Source: Lachnospiraceae bacterium (GTDB lineage: Bacteria > Bacillota > Clostridia > Lachnospirales > Lachnospiraceae). Taken from it: a stretch of DNA of 64,000 bases. The notes beneath the pieces were generated by a model, which worked only from the letters and a program-made list of their open reading frames with translations, was not told where the DNA came from and did not search any database. The stretch is taken from contig JAETRI010000007.1 in the NCBI GenBank assembly GCA_021770245.1, forward strand, positions 1 through 64,000, read 5' to 3'. Each line of letters begins with the position of its first letter. Positions within the stretch are counted from its first letter, which is position 1. A program made the translations under genes and the position numbers. Below are positions 43,186-50,753 of the stretch, piece after piece.

Positions 43186-43929
43186 TTAGATCCTGCACAG
43201 AGACTGCAGGGCATTCCCGTTGAGTATAAGCTCGCAGTGTTCTTCCAGGAAAGCATCCTGACCGGGGACGCTCTTTTCCTGATGTCCGTATTCGGAAAGG
43301 CAGTTGCAGAGCTTATTAAACTCTTCGGGCGTATGGTTGCCGTTGGTAACCAGCAGGATATATCTGTCGGAGGTATGATCCTTATAGAGGAAATTACTCC
43401 CGTGATAGAATCCGTCCACTACATGGGCCAGCCGTATCACATGATTCAACGAGGAAAAGGAATAGAGCAGGGCGAGGGACAACGGTTTATCTCCGTCCGC
43501 CTCCGCCGTATCCGAACCCTCCTTCTGATCGTCCTGAAGGGTGGAGCGGCTTTCGCGGATCCGTTTAAAGAGATCCAGCACATCATCTGCCCCTTCGCTC
43601 AGTTCCTGGATCATATCTTCCAGCGAATCATCGTCATGGATACTGGGCGCAAATTTGGAAAAACGCGTATCCAGTTCTTCCGGATCCTCCACCTTCGTGA
43701 TGATCAGGACGATACAATCGGAATTTAAGGGAATGGCTTCTATCATAAGCGGGATGTTCTCTGCTTCAAATCCGAATTTCTGAGCGGCCTGCTGCATCAT
43801 ATCCTGAAAGAGATTTTTAGCCTTTTCCGTACCGTAGGCGAGCTCGCTGATCTTCAGTTCCCGGTCTGCCAGGTCAGCTTTGGTAAGGGTACAGCGAATC
43901 TGATGATCGTTTACTTTCTCAATTCTCAT
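43186..43929 (-). CDS. mecA: Adaptor protein MecA
   Basis: A protein of 247 residues: MRIEKVNDHQIRCTLTKADLADREL at the N-terminal target-binding domain, an acidic linker, and a C-terminal domain (about 150-247) that docks on ClpC. It feeds substrates to the ClpCP protease. Start 43929 is preceded by GGGAG in a hairpin module shared with other genes of the window. Confidence 0.93.
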   Translation of the reverse strand: MRIEKVNDHQIRCTLTKADLADRELKISELAYGTEKAKNLFQDMMQQAAQKFGFEAENIPLMIEAIPLNSDCIVLIITKVEDPEELDTRFSKFAPSIHDDDSLEDMIQELSEGADDVLDLFKRIRESRSTLQDDQKEGSDTAEADGDKPLSLALLYSFSSLNHVIRLAHVVDGFYHGSNFLYKDHTSDRYILLVTNGNHTPEEFNKLCNCLSEYGHQEKSVPGQDAFLEEHCELILNGNALQSLCRI

Positions 43930-43934
43930 AGTTA

Positions 43935-44018
43935 CTCCCATCTGCGCACATGAGCGCACATACGAATCAGGGAGGTCGAAAGCGTCCGCCTTTCAACCGT
44001 TGCTCCCATCTATGCATA
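43935..44018 (-). repeat. Hairpin-plus-GGGAG module, two copies, in the mecA leader
   Basis: Read on the minus strand, TATGCATA followed by GATGGGAGCAAC (upstream copy) and TGCGC/GCGCA followed by GATGGGAGTAAC and the mecA start (downstream copy). The same hairpin-AGATGGGAGTTAG arrangement is at 26814 and 61687. Confidence 0.65.
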
Positions 44019-44139
44019 TCTAAACGAAAGGATATTCTCCGTTCTCCTTCATATTAAAGATATTGGAATCGTTGATTAATGTGACTGAAAACTTCTATAA
44101 ATTGCACATATCTGTATAGTATCCTCGATTATCAAATAT

Positions 44140-44167
44140 ATTATACTTTAAGGGAAAAATAAGTCAA
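44140..44167 (-). promoter_or_regulatory. mecA promoter
   Basis: On the minus strand TTGACT, 16-base spacer, TATAAT; gives a leader of about 200 bases. Confidence 0.7.
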
Positions 44168-44207
44168 GCATCCTTAAAAACTATTTTCTATTTTTTAATA
44201 AATTCCC

Positions 44208-44236
44208 TTGCTATTTTTCCATAAATCGGATATAAT
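44208..44236 (+). promoter_or_regulatory. Promoter upstream of a long leader
   Basis: TTGCTA (44208-44213), 17-base spacer, TATAAT (44231-44236). The next plausible start codon is nearly 500 bases away. Confidence 0.7.
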
Positions 44237-44734
44237 TCAACTGGAAGATATTTCTGGCCAATATGCGTCAGAAGGAGGGCGGTAATCGGCCGGGACAAGG
44301 GAAGCATGTCGTGTGCAGTTTGGCGATGCCTGACAGTTATTCTTGATTTTCTAACATGATAAGCAGTTTTTTGCAGGAGCGTTTCAATCTGGCTTCTGCA
44401 TCTGATCCTCTTTCATAGTATGAGGATGTCTTACAGGCTTATGTGTCTGTCGGAACAAAAATCGTTTCCAAAATTTTCACCGGATTTCGTTTAATTCAAA
44501 AATTTGGCAGTAATTGGGTTTTTATGCCTGAGACTTCCCAAGTTTCGGGATGCGGGCCGAAGTATCTTCTCCACAGGAGGGGCAGGGCAGGCCGAACCGG
44601 CACCCTTGGTTCCTTTTCTATTTAAACATCGTCAATGCCCGTCAGGCCAAGGCACGGATTTATATATCACGGTCCTTTTGGGAAACCGCAGCCTCCATAT
44701 TGCGGCCCGTGCCTGGAAAAGAGGGAGGATATGG
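44237..44734 (+). other. Long untranslated leader or small-RNA candidate
   Basis: About 500 bases with no supported gene. Local dyads: TGCAGGAGC/GCTTCTGCA near 44374-44402, TTCGG/CCGAA near 44544-44564, and a longer one near 44651-44714 (CAAGGCACGG with CCGTGCCTGG, enclosing CCGCA/TGCGG) just before the ribosome binding site of the next gene. It does not match SRP RNA, RNase P RNA, 6S RNA or tmRNA features I know. Confidence 0.4.
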
Positions 44735-44947
44735 ATGAGCACTGATGATGAAATGGAATTGAAAGAACATCTGAAGGAAATCAGCAAAAGAGGCGTGAAC
44801 CTGTATCTGGAGGGGAGCCCGGCATCTCCGGAAGAGATTGCCAGACGCTTTTTCGTTTGTGAAGACGCCGTCTATATGCCTGATTTTGTGATGGATGAGC
44901 AGGGCAGACTGCGGGAGGTACGTTATGACAAAATAGAATATCGTTAA
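44735..44947 (+). CDS. Small acidic protein of unknown function
   Basis: A protein of 70 residues, MSTDDEMELKEHLKEISKRG and on, with EEIARRFFVCEDAVYMPDFVMDE. The start at 44735 follows GGGAGG and is preferred over longer in-frame extensions, which read as non-coding leader. It is helical at the N-terminus and has one Cys. I do not recognise a domain. Confidence 0.7.
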   Translation: MSTDDEMELKEHLKEISKRGVNLYLEGSPASPEEIARRFFVCEDAVYMPDFVMDEQGRLREVRYDKIEYR

Positions 44948-45030
44948 ACATTGTAAGGAAGAAGCTTCCTATCTGAAAACCAATAATGCGAAAGCCGTCT
45001 GCGGCGGCGGACGAAACGAAAAAGAGGACG

Positions 45031-45142
45031 AAGATTGAAAATTAAAATTTTCAATCTTACGGATTTGGGCCTATTCCCGTTTTGGGAAGACCCAAAACGG
45101 GAAAGGCATGGGTATAAAAATGACTGCCGCAAAGGAAGCGGC
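45031..45142. repeat. Composite multi-hairpin repeat, copy 3
   Basis: AAGATTGAAAAT/ATTTTCAATCTT (45031-45058), CCCGTTTTGGG/CCCAAAACGGG (45076-45101) and CTGCCGCAAAGGAAGCGGC (45123-45142). The last matches the ending module of copies at 26970 and 62788. It lies between two plus-strand genes, in a 337-base gap, with the TATAAT box of the next gene at 45253. Confidence 0.7.
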
Positions 45143-45284
45143 CCCCGTACCGCAGCCAAAGAAGCAGGCAGGATGCATGATTCTGCCCCACAGGCGGCCA
45201 AGCGGAATCACAAATTGTCAAAATAGGTAATGACGATGTTTAAATAGTCTGTTATAATAGGGACGGTCAGGAGGAATACGGAAG

Positions 45285-46955
45285 ATGAGAAAAAGGATTC
45301 CGATAATAGTCGCGGCCGTCCTTATTGTATTGATCGTGGGAATATCGATGGGACTGAAGCTGCTGGAGAGGTTTTCCTATTCAAAGGAACACATGGATCT
45401 GAATACATATTTTGAGGTAACGGGAGGGGGAGAAGTGGCCCTGATCCTGGACAATGAGAAAATGACGGAAAAGGGAAAACTGCGGGAAGGCAGGTGCTAT
45501 CTGGATCTGGACACGGTGCATGCCTATTTCAACGACAGGTTCTATGCGGATTACCGGGAAGGCCTTCTTCTGTATACCACGCCGGATGCCATCATACGGA
45601 TTACGGCCGGGGAGGCCGGAGAGGACGGCTATGTGCCCGGATTTCTGGAGGACGGCGTGATGTACGTGGCGCTGGACTATGTAAAAAAGTATACCAATTT
45701 CGGCTATGAATTGTACACGGATCCGAACAGAGTCGTTTTGACGACCAGATGGGACGAACACCAGGCTGCGGATATTAAGAAGAATACCGCGGTGCGTTTG
45801 CAGGGCGGTATTAAAAGCGACATTTTGAGGGAAATATCGGCCGGAGATAAGGTGATAGTCCTGGAAGAAATGGAAAAGTGGAGCCGGGTGGCGACGCAGG
45901 ACGGCTTTCTGGGATACGTGGAAAACAAGCGTCTGACCAATATGCGCAGCGAAATGCTGATCCCGGTGACGGACTACGAGGAGCCGGTCTATACGTCCAT
46001 TCACCGGGAAGGTAAGATCAGCCTGGGGTGGCATCAGGTGACCAGCGAAGCCGCCAATTCCACGTTGGAATCGGTTTTGAACGGCGTATCGGGAATGAAC
46101 GTGATTTCTCCCACCTGGTTCTTCCTGAGCGATAACGAAGGTGGGTTTGTGAGCATCGGCAGCCGGGATTATGTGGAAAAGGCACATGCCAGAGGTTTGG
46201 AAGTATGGATACTCGTGGATAATTTCACCTACGATGTGGATACCAGGGAGATCCTGGCTTATACCAGCAAACGGGCAAAACTGATAGAGGGGCTGGTGGC
46301 GGAGGCACTTGCCCTGGGGGCGGACGGAATCAACGTGGATCTGGAACAGATTCCGGGAAACGCGGGGGAGGATTATGTGGAATTCCTGCGGGAGCTGTCC
46401 ATCCCCTGCAGGGCAAACGGTTTGGTGCTTTCCGTAGATAATTACGTGCCTAAGGAGTATAACGCCCATTACGGCTGGAAGGAGCAGGGCGTGGTGGCAG
46501 ACTATGTGATTATTATGGGATATGACGAGCATTACGGCGGTTCTCAGGTGGCCGGAAGCGTGGCGTCCATCGGTTATGTGGAGGAGGGAATCAGCACCAT
46601 GGTACAGTTCGTCCCTCCGGAAAAGGTGATCAATGCCGTACCCTTCTATACCAGGATCTGGGAAACGGTGAACGGGGAGGTGTCCAGCCAGGCGGTGGGG
46701 ATGACTGCGGCAGCCGGTTTCCTGGCCGGTCAGGGGGTTCAGGCAGCCTGGGATGAGGGCACCTGCCAGAACTATGCGGAGGTACAGGACGGAGATTCCT
46801 TTTATCAGGTATGGCTGGAAGATGCCCAGTCCCTGGAAGCGAAGATGGGCATCATGAGGAAGTACGAGATAGGCGGCGTGGCCGCGTGGAAGCTGGGATA
46901 TGAGAGCGGGCACCCGGAAATCTGGGGCGTGCTGACCGGTTTCGTAACGGGATAG
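45285..46955 (+). CDS. GH18-family protein with SH3 domain, membrane-anchored
   Basis: A protein of 556 residues. Signal anchor at residues 5-27; a copper-amine-oxidase-like/beta region to about 160; a bacterial SH3 domain (about 165-225, WSRVATQDGFLGYVENKRL); then a GH18 barrel with LGADGINVDLEQI, which keeps the D-x-x-D-x-D-x-E catalytic motif. It resembles spore-wall YaaH/YdhD-type GH18 proteins that act on peptidoglycan or sugar polymers. The last Glu of the motif is present, so it should be active. The gene starts after AGGAGG. Confidence 0.9.
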   Translation: MRKRIPIIVAAVLIVLIVGISMGLKLLERFSYSKEHMDLNTYFEVTGGGEVALILDNEKMTEKGKLREGRCYLDLDTVHAYFNDRFYADYREGLLLYTTPDAIIRITAGEAGEDGYVPGFLEDGVMYVALDYVKKYTNFGYELYTDPNRVVLTTRWDEHQAADIKKNTAVRLQGGIKSDILREISAGDKVIVLEEMEKWSRVATQDGFLGYVENKRLTNMRSEMLIPVTDYEEPVYTSIHREGKISLGWHQVTSEAANSTLESVLNGVSGMNVISPTWFFLSDNEGGFVSIGSRDYVEKAHARGLEVWILVDNFTYDVDTREILAYTSKRAKLIEGLVAEALALGADGINVDLEQIPGNAGEDYVEFLRELSIPCRANGLVLSVDNYVPKEYNAHYGWKEQGVVADYVIIMGYDEHYGGSQVAGSVASIGYVEEGISTMVQFVPPEKVINAVPFYTRIWETVNGEVSSQAVGMTAAAGFLAGQGVQAAWDEGTCQNYAEVQDGDSFYQVWLEDAQSLEAKMGIMRKYEIGGVAAWKLGYESGHPEIWGVLTGFVTG

Positions 46956-47010
46956 GCCATGAATACCCTATGGCCTGACAAAATTGCGGAGACTGCCGTA
47001 AAGGACGCGG
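46954..47010. repeat. Hairpin repeat remnant after the GH18 gene
   Basis: AGGCCAT/ATGGCCT (46954-46976), then ACTGCCGTAAAGGACGCGGCA (46991-47011), then a GGATTAGATTGAT string: these are the end and beginning modules of the composite repeat, without its middle. Confidence 0.55.
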
Positions 47011-47052
47011 CATGTAGGATTAGATTGATCATGCAAAATCCATATGTTCTGT

Positions 47053-47083
47053 GACTGCCGCTTTCTGCGGCAGTCCTTTTTTT
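47053..47083 (+). terminator. Terminator after the GH18 gene
   Basis: GACTGCCGC pairs perfectly with GCGGCAGTC, followed by seven T bases. Confidence 0.9.
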
Positions 47084-47288
47084 ACGGGAAAAGCTGCCTG
47101 ACAGCATGGTTCATGCACGAATGTGCGATCCGTTACGATGTACGGCCCGTTGCGCTTCCCTCCCGTCCCTGCCGGAAACGGTTCAGAAGGCAGTCCGCCG
47201 GGGCTCCGCCCCGACCGGGGAGCGGGCCGGGTTCTGAACGGATCGGATTTTACATACAATGAATTAATCAGGCGGCAGGGGGCAGATT

Positions 47289-48011
47289 ATGAGAAAGGAA
47301 TGCAAGGAAAAAATCCTGAAAGGCGCCGTAACCATCGTTCTTTTTGTATCCGTTTATCTGGCGGCCGGTCAGGCTGCCATTCTTGTAAATGAAGGGCAGG
47401 CTCAGTTGGAAACGGACAGGATGTGCGTGGTCATCGATGCCGGTCATGGGGGAATAGATCCGGGTAAGGTGGGTATAAACGGGGCTTTGGAAAAGGATTT
47501 AAACCTGCAGATCGCCGAAAAACTGAAGATGTTCCTGGAGGCTTCCGACGTGGAGGTAATCATGACGCGCACTACGGATTCCGGCCTGTATGATGAAAAT
47601 TCCTCTAACAAAAAGGTCCAGGACATGAAACAGAGGGTACAGATCATAGAAGAAAATATGCCTCAGCTCGCGGTGAGCATTCATCAGAACAGCTATGGGG
47701 AGGAATATGTGGACGGAGCGCAGGTCTTCTATTATGAAAGCAGTGCGCAGGGCAAGAGGCTTGCGGAGATCCTGCAGGAGCGGATTGTGACCCATCTGGA
47801 TCCGGAGAACGGCCGCATGGCTAAGGCCAACGACAGCTATTATCTGTTGAAGAAAACGGGAAGACCAATGGTGATTGTGGAATGCGGTTTCCTCTCCAAC
47901 AGCCGGGAAGCCGCGCTTCTGTGCGACCCGCTCTACCAGGAACGGCTGGCCTGGCAGATCCATATGGGGGTGATGCAGTATCTGAACACCGAATCTGTCA
48001 CGAAACCGTAA
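47289..48011 (+). CDS. cwlD: N-acetylmuramoyl-L-alanine amidase, CwlD type
   Basis: A protein of 240 residues: signal anchor at 10-32, then Amidase_3. Zinc ligands in VIDAGHGGIDPG, the Glu of NGALEKDLN and His of VSIHQNSY; catalytic Glu in VIVECGFLSN. It cuts the stem peptide from MurNAc. The short single-domain form with signal anchor fits CwlD, used for muramic-lactam in spore cortex. The gap before it (47084-47288) has an inverted repeat GTTCAGAA/TTCTGAAC around GC-rich sequence. Confidence 0.88.
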   Translation: MRKECKEKILKGAVTIVLFVSVYLAAGQAAILVNEGQAQLETDRMCVVIDAGHGGIDPGKVGINGALEKDLNLQIAEKLKMFLEASDVEVIMTRTTDSGLYDENSSNKKVQDMKQRVQIIEENMPQLAVSIHQNSYGEEYVDGAQVFYYESSAQGKRLAEILQERIVTHLDPENGRMAKANDSYYLLKKTGRPMVIVECGFLSNSREAALLCDPLYQERLAWQIHMGVMQYLNTESVTKP

Positions 48012-48114
48012 CTTTTATATGCTATAATGGAATCTATAAAGCAAGCTGCCCATAGGACATAAGAACGGACGCCGCCCGGAAAAGGGCGGCTGTGCCTCGG
48101 GCGGAGTGTCGTCT

Positions 48115-48840
48115 ATGGAAGGGACATGGACATACCGGGCAGTAAAAGGAAAAAGGCGGAAACGGACAGTGGCTGAATTATATTATATTGAAGATGACCC
48201 CCATATTGCATCCATCGTAAAAGAATATCTGGAGGAGAGAGGATTTCGGGTAACGATATGCGCTACTCTAAAAAAGGCCAGGGAGGCTTTGAAAGACCAT
48301 ATTCCGACGCTGGTCTTATTGGACCAGAATATGCCGGACGGGCGGGGAGACGGCCTGTGCCGGTGGATCCGCGGTAACTGGAGGGAACTCCCGATCATTT
48401 TCCTTACCGTGCGGGGGGACAGTGCGGACATTGTTTCGGGTTTCAGGGACGGTGCGGACGATTATGTGGTAAAGCCCTTTGAACTGGAGGTATTGTATTC
48501 GCGGATTTCGGCGCTGCTGCGCAGAGCGGGCAATGCGGCCGATACGTATCTTTCCTGCGGCGGAATCGTGATCGACCGAAACCGCCGGACGGTGACCTGC
48601 CGTTTCGAGGAAATACCTTTGAGCGCGGCGGAATATCGGCTCCTTCTGTGTCTGATGCAAAACAAAGGAAGGACGGTCACCAGGGAAAAAATACTGGAGC
48701 AGGTATGGGATGTGAACGGAAATTATGTGAACGATAACACTCTGACAGTTACCATGAAACGGCTGCGGGACAAGCTTTATCAGCCGGAATGCCTGAAAAC
48801 GGTCAGAAGCGTGGGCTACCGTATGGAGGATACGATATGA
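48115..48840 (+). CDS. OmpR-family response regulator
   Basis: Receiver domain (YYIEDDPHIAS, LVLLDQNMPDGRGDGL, Lys in VVKPFELEVL) and winged helix (PLSAAEYRLLLCLMQNKGRTVTREKILEQVW, ending RSVGYRME). About 241 residues from 48115; ATG 48115 follows GGGCGGAG, but the extra N-terminus is not typical, and GTG 48169 (VAELYYIEDD) is an alternative start. A TATAAT box is at 48023. The four-base overlap with the kinase gene and the ABC genes behind it suggest a peptide-antibiotic response module. Confidence 0.92.
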   Translation: MEGTWTYRAVKGKRRKRTVAELYYIEDDPHIASIVKEYLEERGFRVTICATLKKAREALKDHIPTLVLLDQNMPDGRGDGLCRWIRGNWRELPIIFLTVRGDSADIVSGFRDGADDYVVKPFELEVLYSRISALLRRAGNAADTYLSCGGIVIDRNRRTVTCRFEEIPLSAAEYRLLLCLMQNKGRTVTREKILEQVWDVNGNYVNDNTLTVTMKRLRDKLYQPECLKTVRSVGYRMEDTI

Positions 48841-50018
48841 GCGGACGAAAAAACGGATTCATTATGTTGGGATTGGTATTATCCGCCTGCCTTATTGCCT
48901 CTGCCGTTTCTGCCCTGCTTGCCTCCGCCGTTTCCGCCCGTAGTCAGTTTGATCTGTTAAATGCAGTCTGTCAGGAAGCGGTGGAGGAGGATGCGAGAGC
49001 CATGCGCGTGATTGCCGCCGCGTTAAAGGAGTATAGGGGAGAAAACCCAGATGCCGCAAAGGAGGATATTTTATCCGCATTGGGATATCGGATATCCGAT
49101 TTCGCGGGCCTAACCTGCGGACAGAACATTTTATCCGCAGGGATCGGCCTTGCGGCCGGGCTTTCGCTTTTCTTTTTCACTTTTTGGCGCCGGAACCAGA
49201 CGGAGGCCGCACGGATTCGGGCTTTGGCGGCGTACCTGGAACAGGTCAATATCGGGAAAGCGGTCCTGCCTGCAGCCTCCGGAGAGGATGAATTTTCCAA
49301 GCTGGAGGACGAAATATACAAGACGGTGACGTTTCTCTACCAGACAAAAGATTCGGCGGTGGAGGCAAAGAATGCTTTCGCGGAAAATCTGTCCAACATT
49401 GCGCATCAGATCAAGACGCCGATTACCGCCATCTTACTGTCCGTCCAGATGATGAAGCAGAATCCCGACAGCGGGCTTCTGGAACGGGTGGAAAAACAGC
49501 TCATGCGGCTGACCCGTTTGGAGGAAGCTTTGCTGGTAATGTCCCGGCTCGATGCCGGGACATTGCTTCTGCGAAAGGACGAAACGGACGTTTACACGCT
49601 GCTCGTCCTGGCCGCGGATAATCTGCAGGAATTGTCCGCCCGTTTTGGGACCTCGATTGATATACCGGAGTCGGGCGGGATGATGATCACCGCGGATCTG
49701 GACTGGACGATGGAGGCGGTGATGAACCTGATGAAAAACTGCATGGAGCATGGACAGGGGGGGACGGTCCATTGTTCCTATGCGCAGAATCCCCTTTATA
49801 CGGAGATCCTGATCTGGGATGAGGGGGAAGGATTTGCAAGGGAGGACCTTCCCCACCTCTTTGAACGGTTCTATCGGGGGAGGAACGCGGGAGAGGGCGG
49901 CGTCGGGATCGGACTGGCCCTGTCAAAGGAGATTGTTGAACGACAGAACGGAACCATACGGGCCAAAAACGGGCCGGACGGCGGCGCCCTTTTCGAAATA
50001 CATTTCTACCGTCACTGA
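48837..50018 (+). CDS. Sensor histidine kinase of the ABC module
   Basis: A protein of 393 residues. Helix at about 10-32 (FIMLGLVLSACLIASAVSALLAS), extracellular loop, second helix (GIGLAAGLSLFFFTFW), HisKA with NIAHQIKTPITAILLSV, and HATPase with DEGEGFAREDLPHLFERFYR and GVGIGLALSKEIV. The His-Gln-Ile-Lys-Thr-Pro form of the H-box is of the type seen in small Firmicutes kinases. Start ATGA overlaps the regulator stop. Confidence 0.92.
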   Translation: MSGRKNGFIMLGLVLSACLIASAVSALLASAVSARSQFDLLNAVCQEAVEEDARAMRVIAAALKEYRGENPDAAKEDILSALGYRISDFAGLTCGQNILSAGIGLAAGLSLFFFTFWRRNQTEAARIRALAAYLEQVNIGKAVLPAASGEDEFSKLEDEIYKTVTFLYQTKDSAVEAKNAFAENLSNIAHQIKTPITAILLSVQMMKQNPDSGLLERVEKQLMRLTRLEEALLVMSRLDAGTLLLRKDETDVYTLLVLAADNLQELSARFGTSIDIPESGGMMITADLDWTMEAVMNLMKNCMEHGQGGTVHCSYAQNPLYTEILIWDEGEGFAREDLPHLFERFYRGRNAGEGGVGIGLALSKEIVERQNGTIRAKNGPDGGALFEIHFYRH

Positions 50019-50067
50019 GTTGTAACCTTCGCCTGCTATACTGGAAATCGGAAAGGAGAAAAGCAGA

Positions 50068-50748
50068 ATGGAGATTTTGAAATGTGAAGGCGTGAAGAAA
50101 GTATACGGAGAGGGTGCCAATCAGGTGACGGCGCTTAACGGAATCGATCTTTCGGTCGATAAGGGAGAATTTGTGGCGGTTATCGGCTCGTCCGGTTCCG
50201 GCAAGTCCACTCTGCTGCATATTCTCGGCAGCGTGGACAAACCCACGGAGGGGAAGGTCGTCGTGGGCGGGACCGATCTTTCCCGGTTAAACCGGACGCA
50301 GGCGGCGATTTTCCGGCGCAGGAAGGTGGGGCTGGTGTACCAGTTTTATAATCTGATCCCGACCCTTACGGTGCAAAAAAACATACTCATGCCCCTTACC
50401 CTGGATAAGAAAAAGCCGAATGAGGAATTTTTTGAGCGGATTGTCGGCTCCCTCGGCATTGCCGACCGGCTTGAGGCATTGCCGAACCAGTTATCCGGAG
50501 GAGGGCAGCAGCGGGTGGCGATTGCGCGGTCGCTGATCTACCGCCCGGCCCTGCTTTTGGCGGACGAACCCACGGGCAGCCTGGATCAGAAGAATTCCGG
50601 GGAGATTATCGACCTGCTGAAGATCTCCAACCGTAATCTGGATCAGACGATTATACTGATTACCCATGACGAAAAGATCGCTTTGGAAGCGGATCGGATT
50701 ATAACGATTGAGGACGGGCGCATCAAAAGCGACGAGCGCAGGAGGTAA
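50068..50748 (+). CDS. ABC transporter ATPase, LolD/MacB type
   Basis: A protein of 226 residues. Walker A GSSGSGKST, Q-loop LVYQFYNLIPTLT, signature LSGGGQQRVAIARSL, Walker B LLLADEPTGSLD, H-loop LITHD. The signature has Gly where LSGGQ has Gln. It powers the FtsX-type permease encoded five bases downstream. Confidence 0.93.
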   Translation: MEILKCEGVKKVYGEGANQVTALNGIDLSVDKGEFVAVIGSSGSGKSTLLHILGSVDKPTEGKVVVGGTDLSRLNRTQAAIFRRRKVGLVYQFYNLIPTLTVQKNILMPLTLDKKKPNEEFFERIVGSLGIADRLEALPNQLSGGGQQRVAIARSLIYRPALLLADEPTGSLDQKNSGEIIDLLKISNRNLDQTIILITHDEKIALEADRIITIEDGRIKSDERRR

Positions 50749-50753
50749 CGGAT

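Noticed and set aside
44237-44734. SRP RNA, RNase P RNA, 6S RNA or c-di-GMP riboswitch
   Set aside because: The conserved cores I know (GGTCAGGTCCGGAAGGAAGC, GAGGAAAGTCC and similar) are absent.
44504-44734. N-terminal extension of the small protein at 44735
   Set aside because: The extension has no start site with a ribosome binding site and reads as low-quality coding sequence over hairpins; GGGAGG precedes 44735.
45381-46913. Minus-strand reading frame of 510 codons
   Set aside because: Antisense to the GH18 gene; no family pattern and no ribosome binding site.
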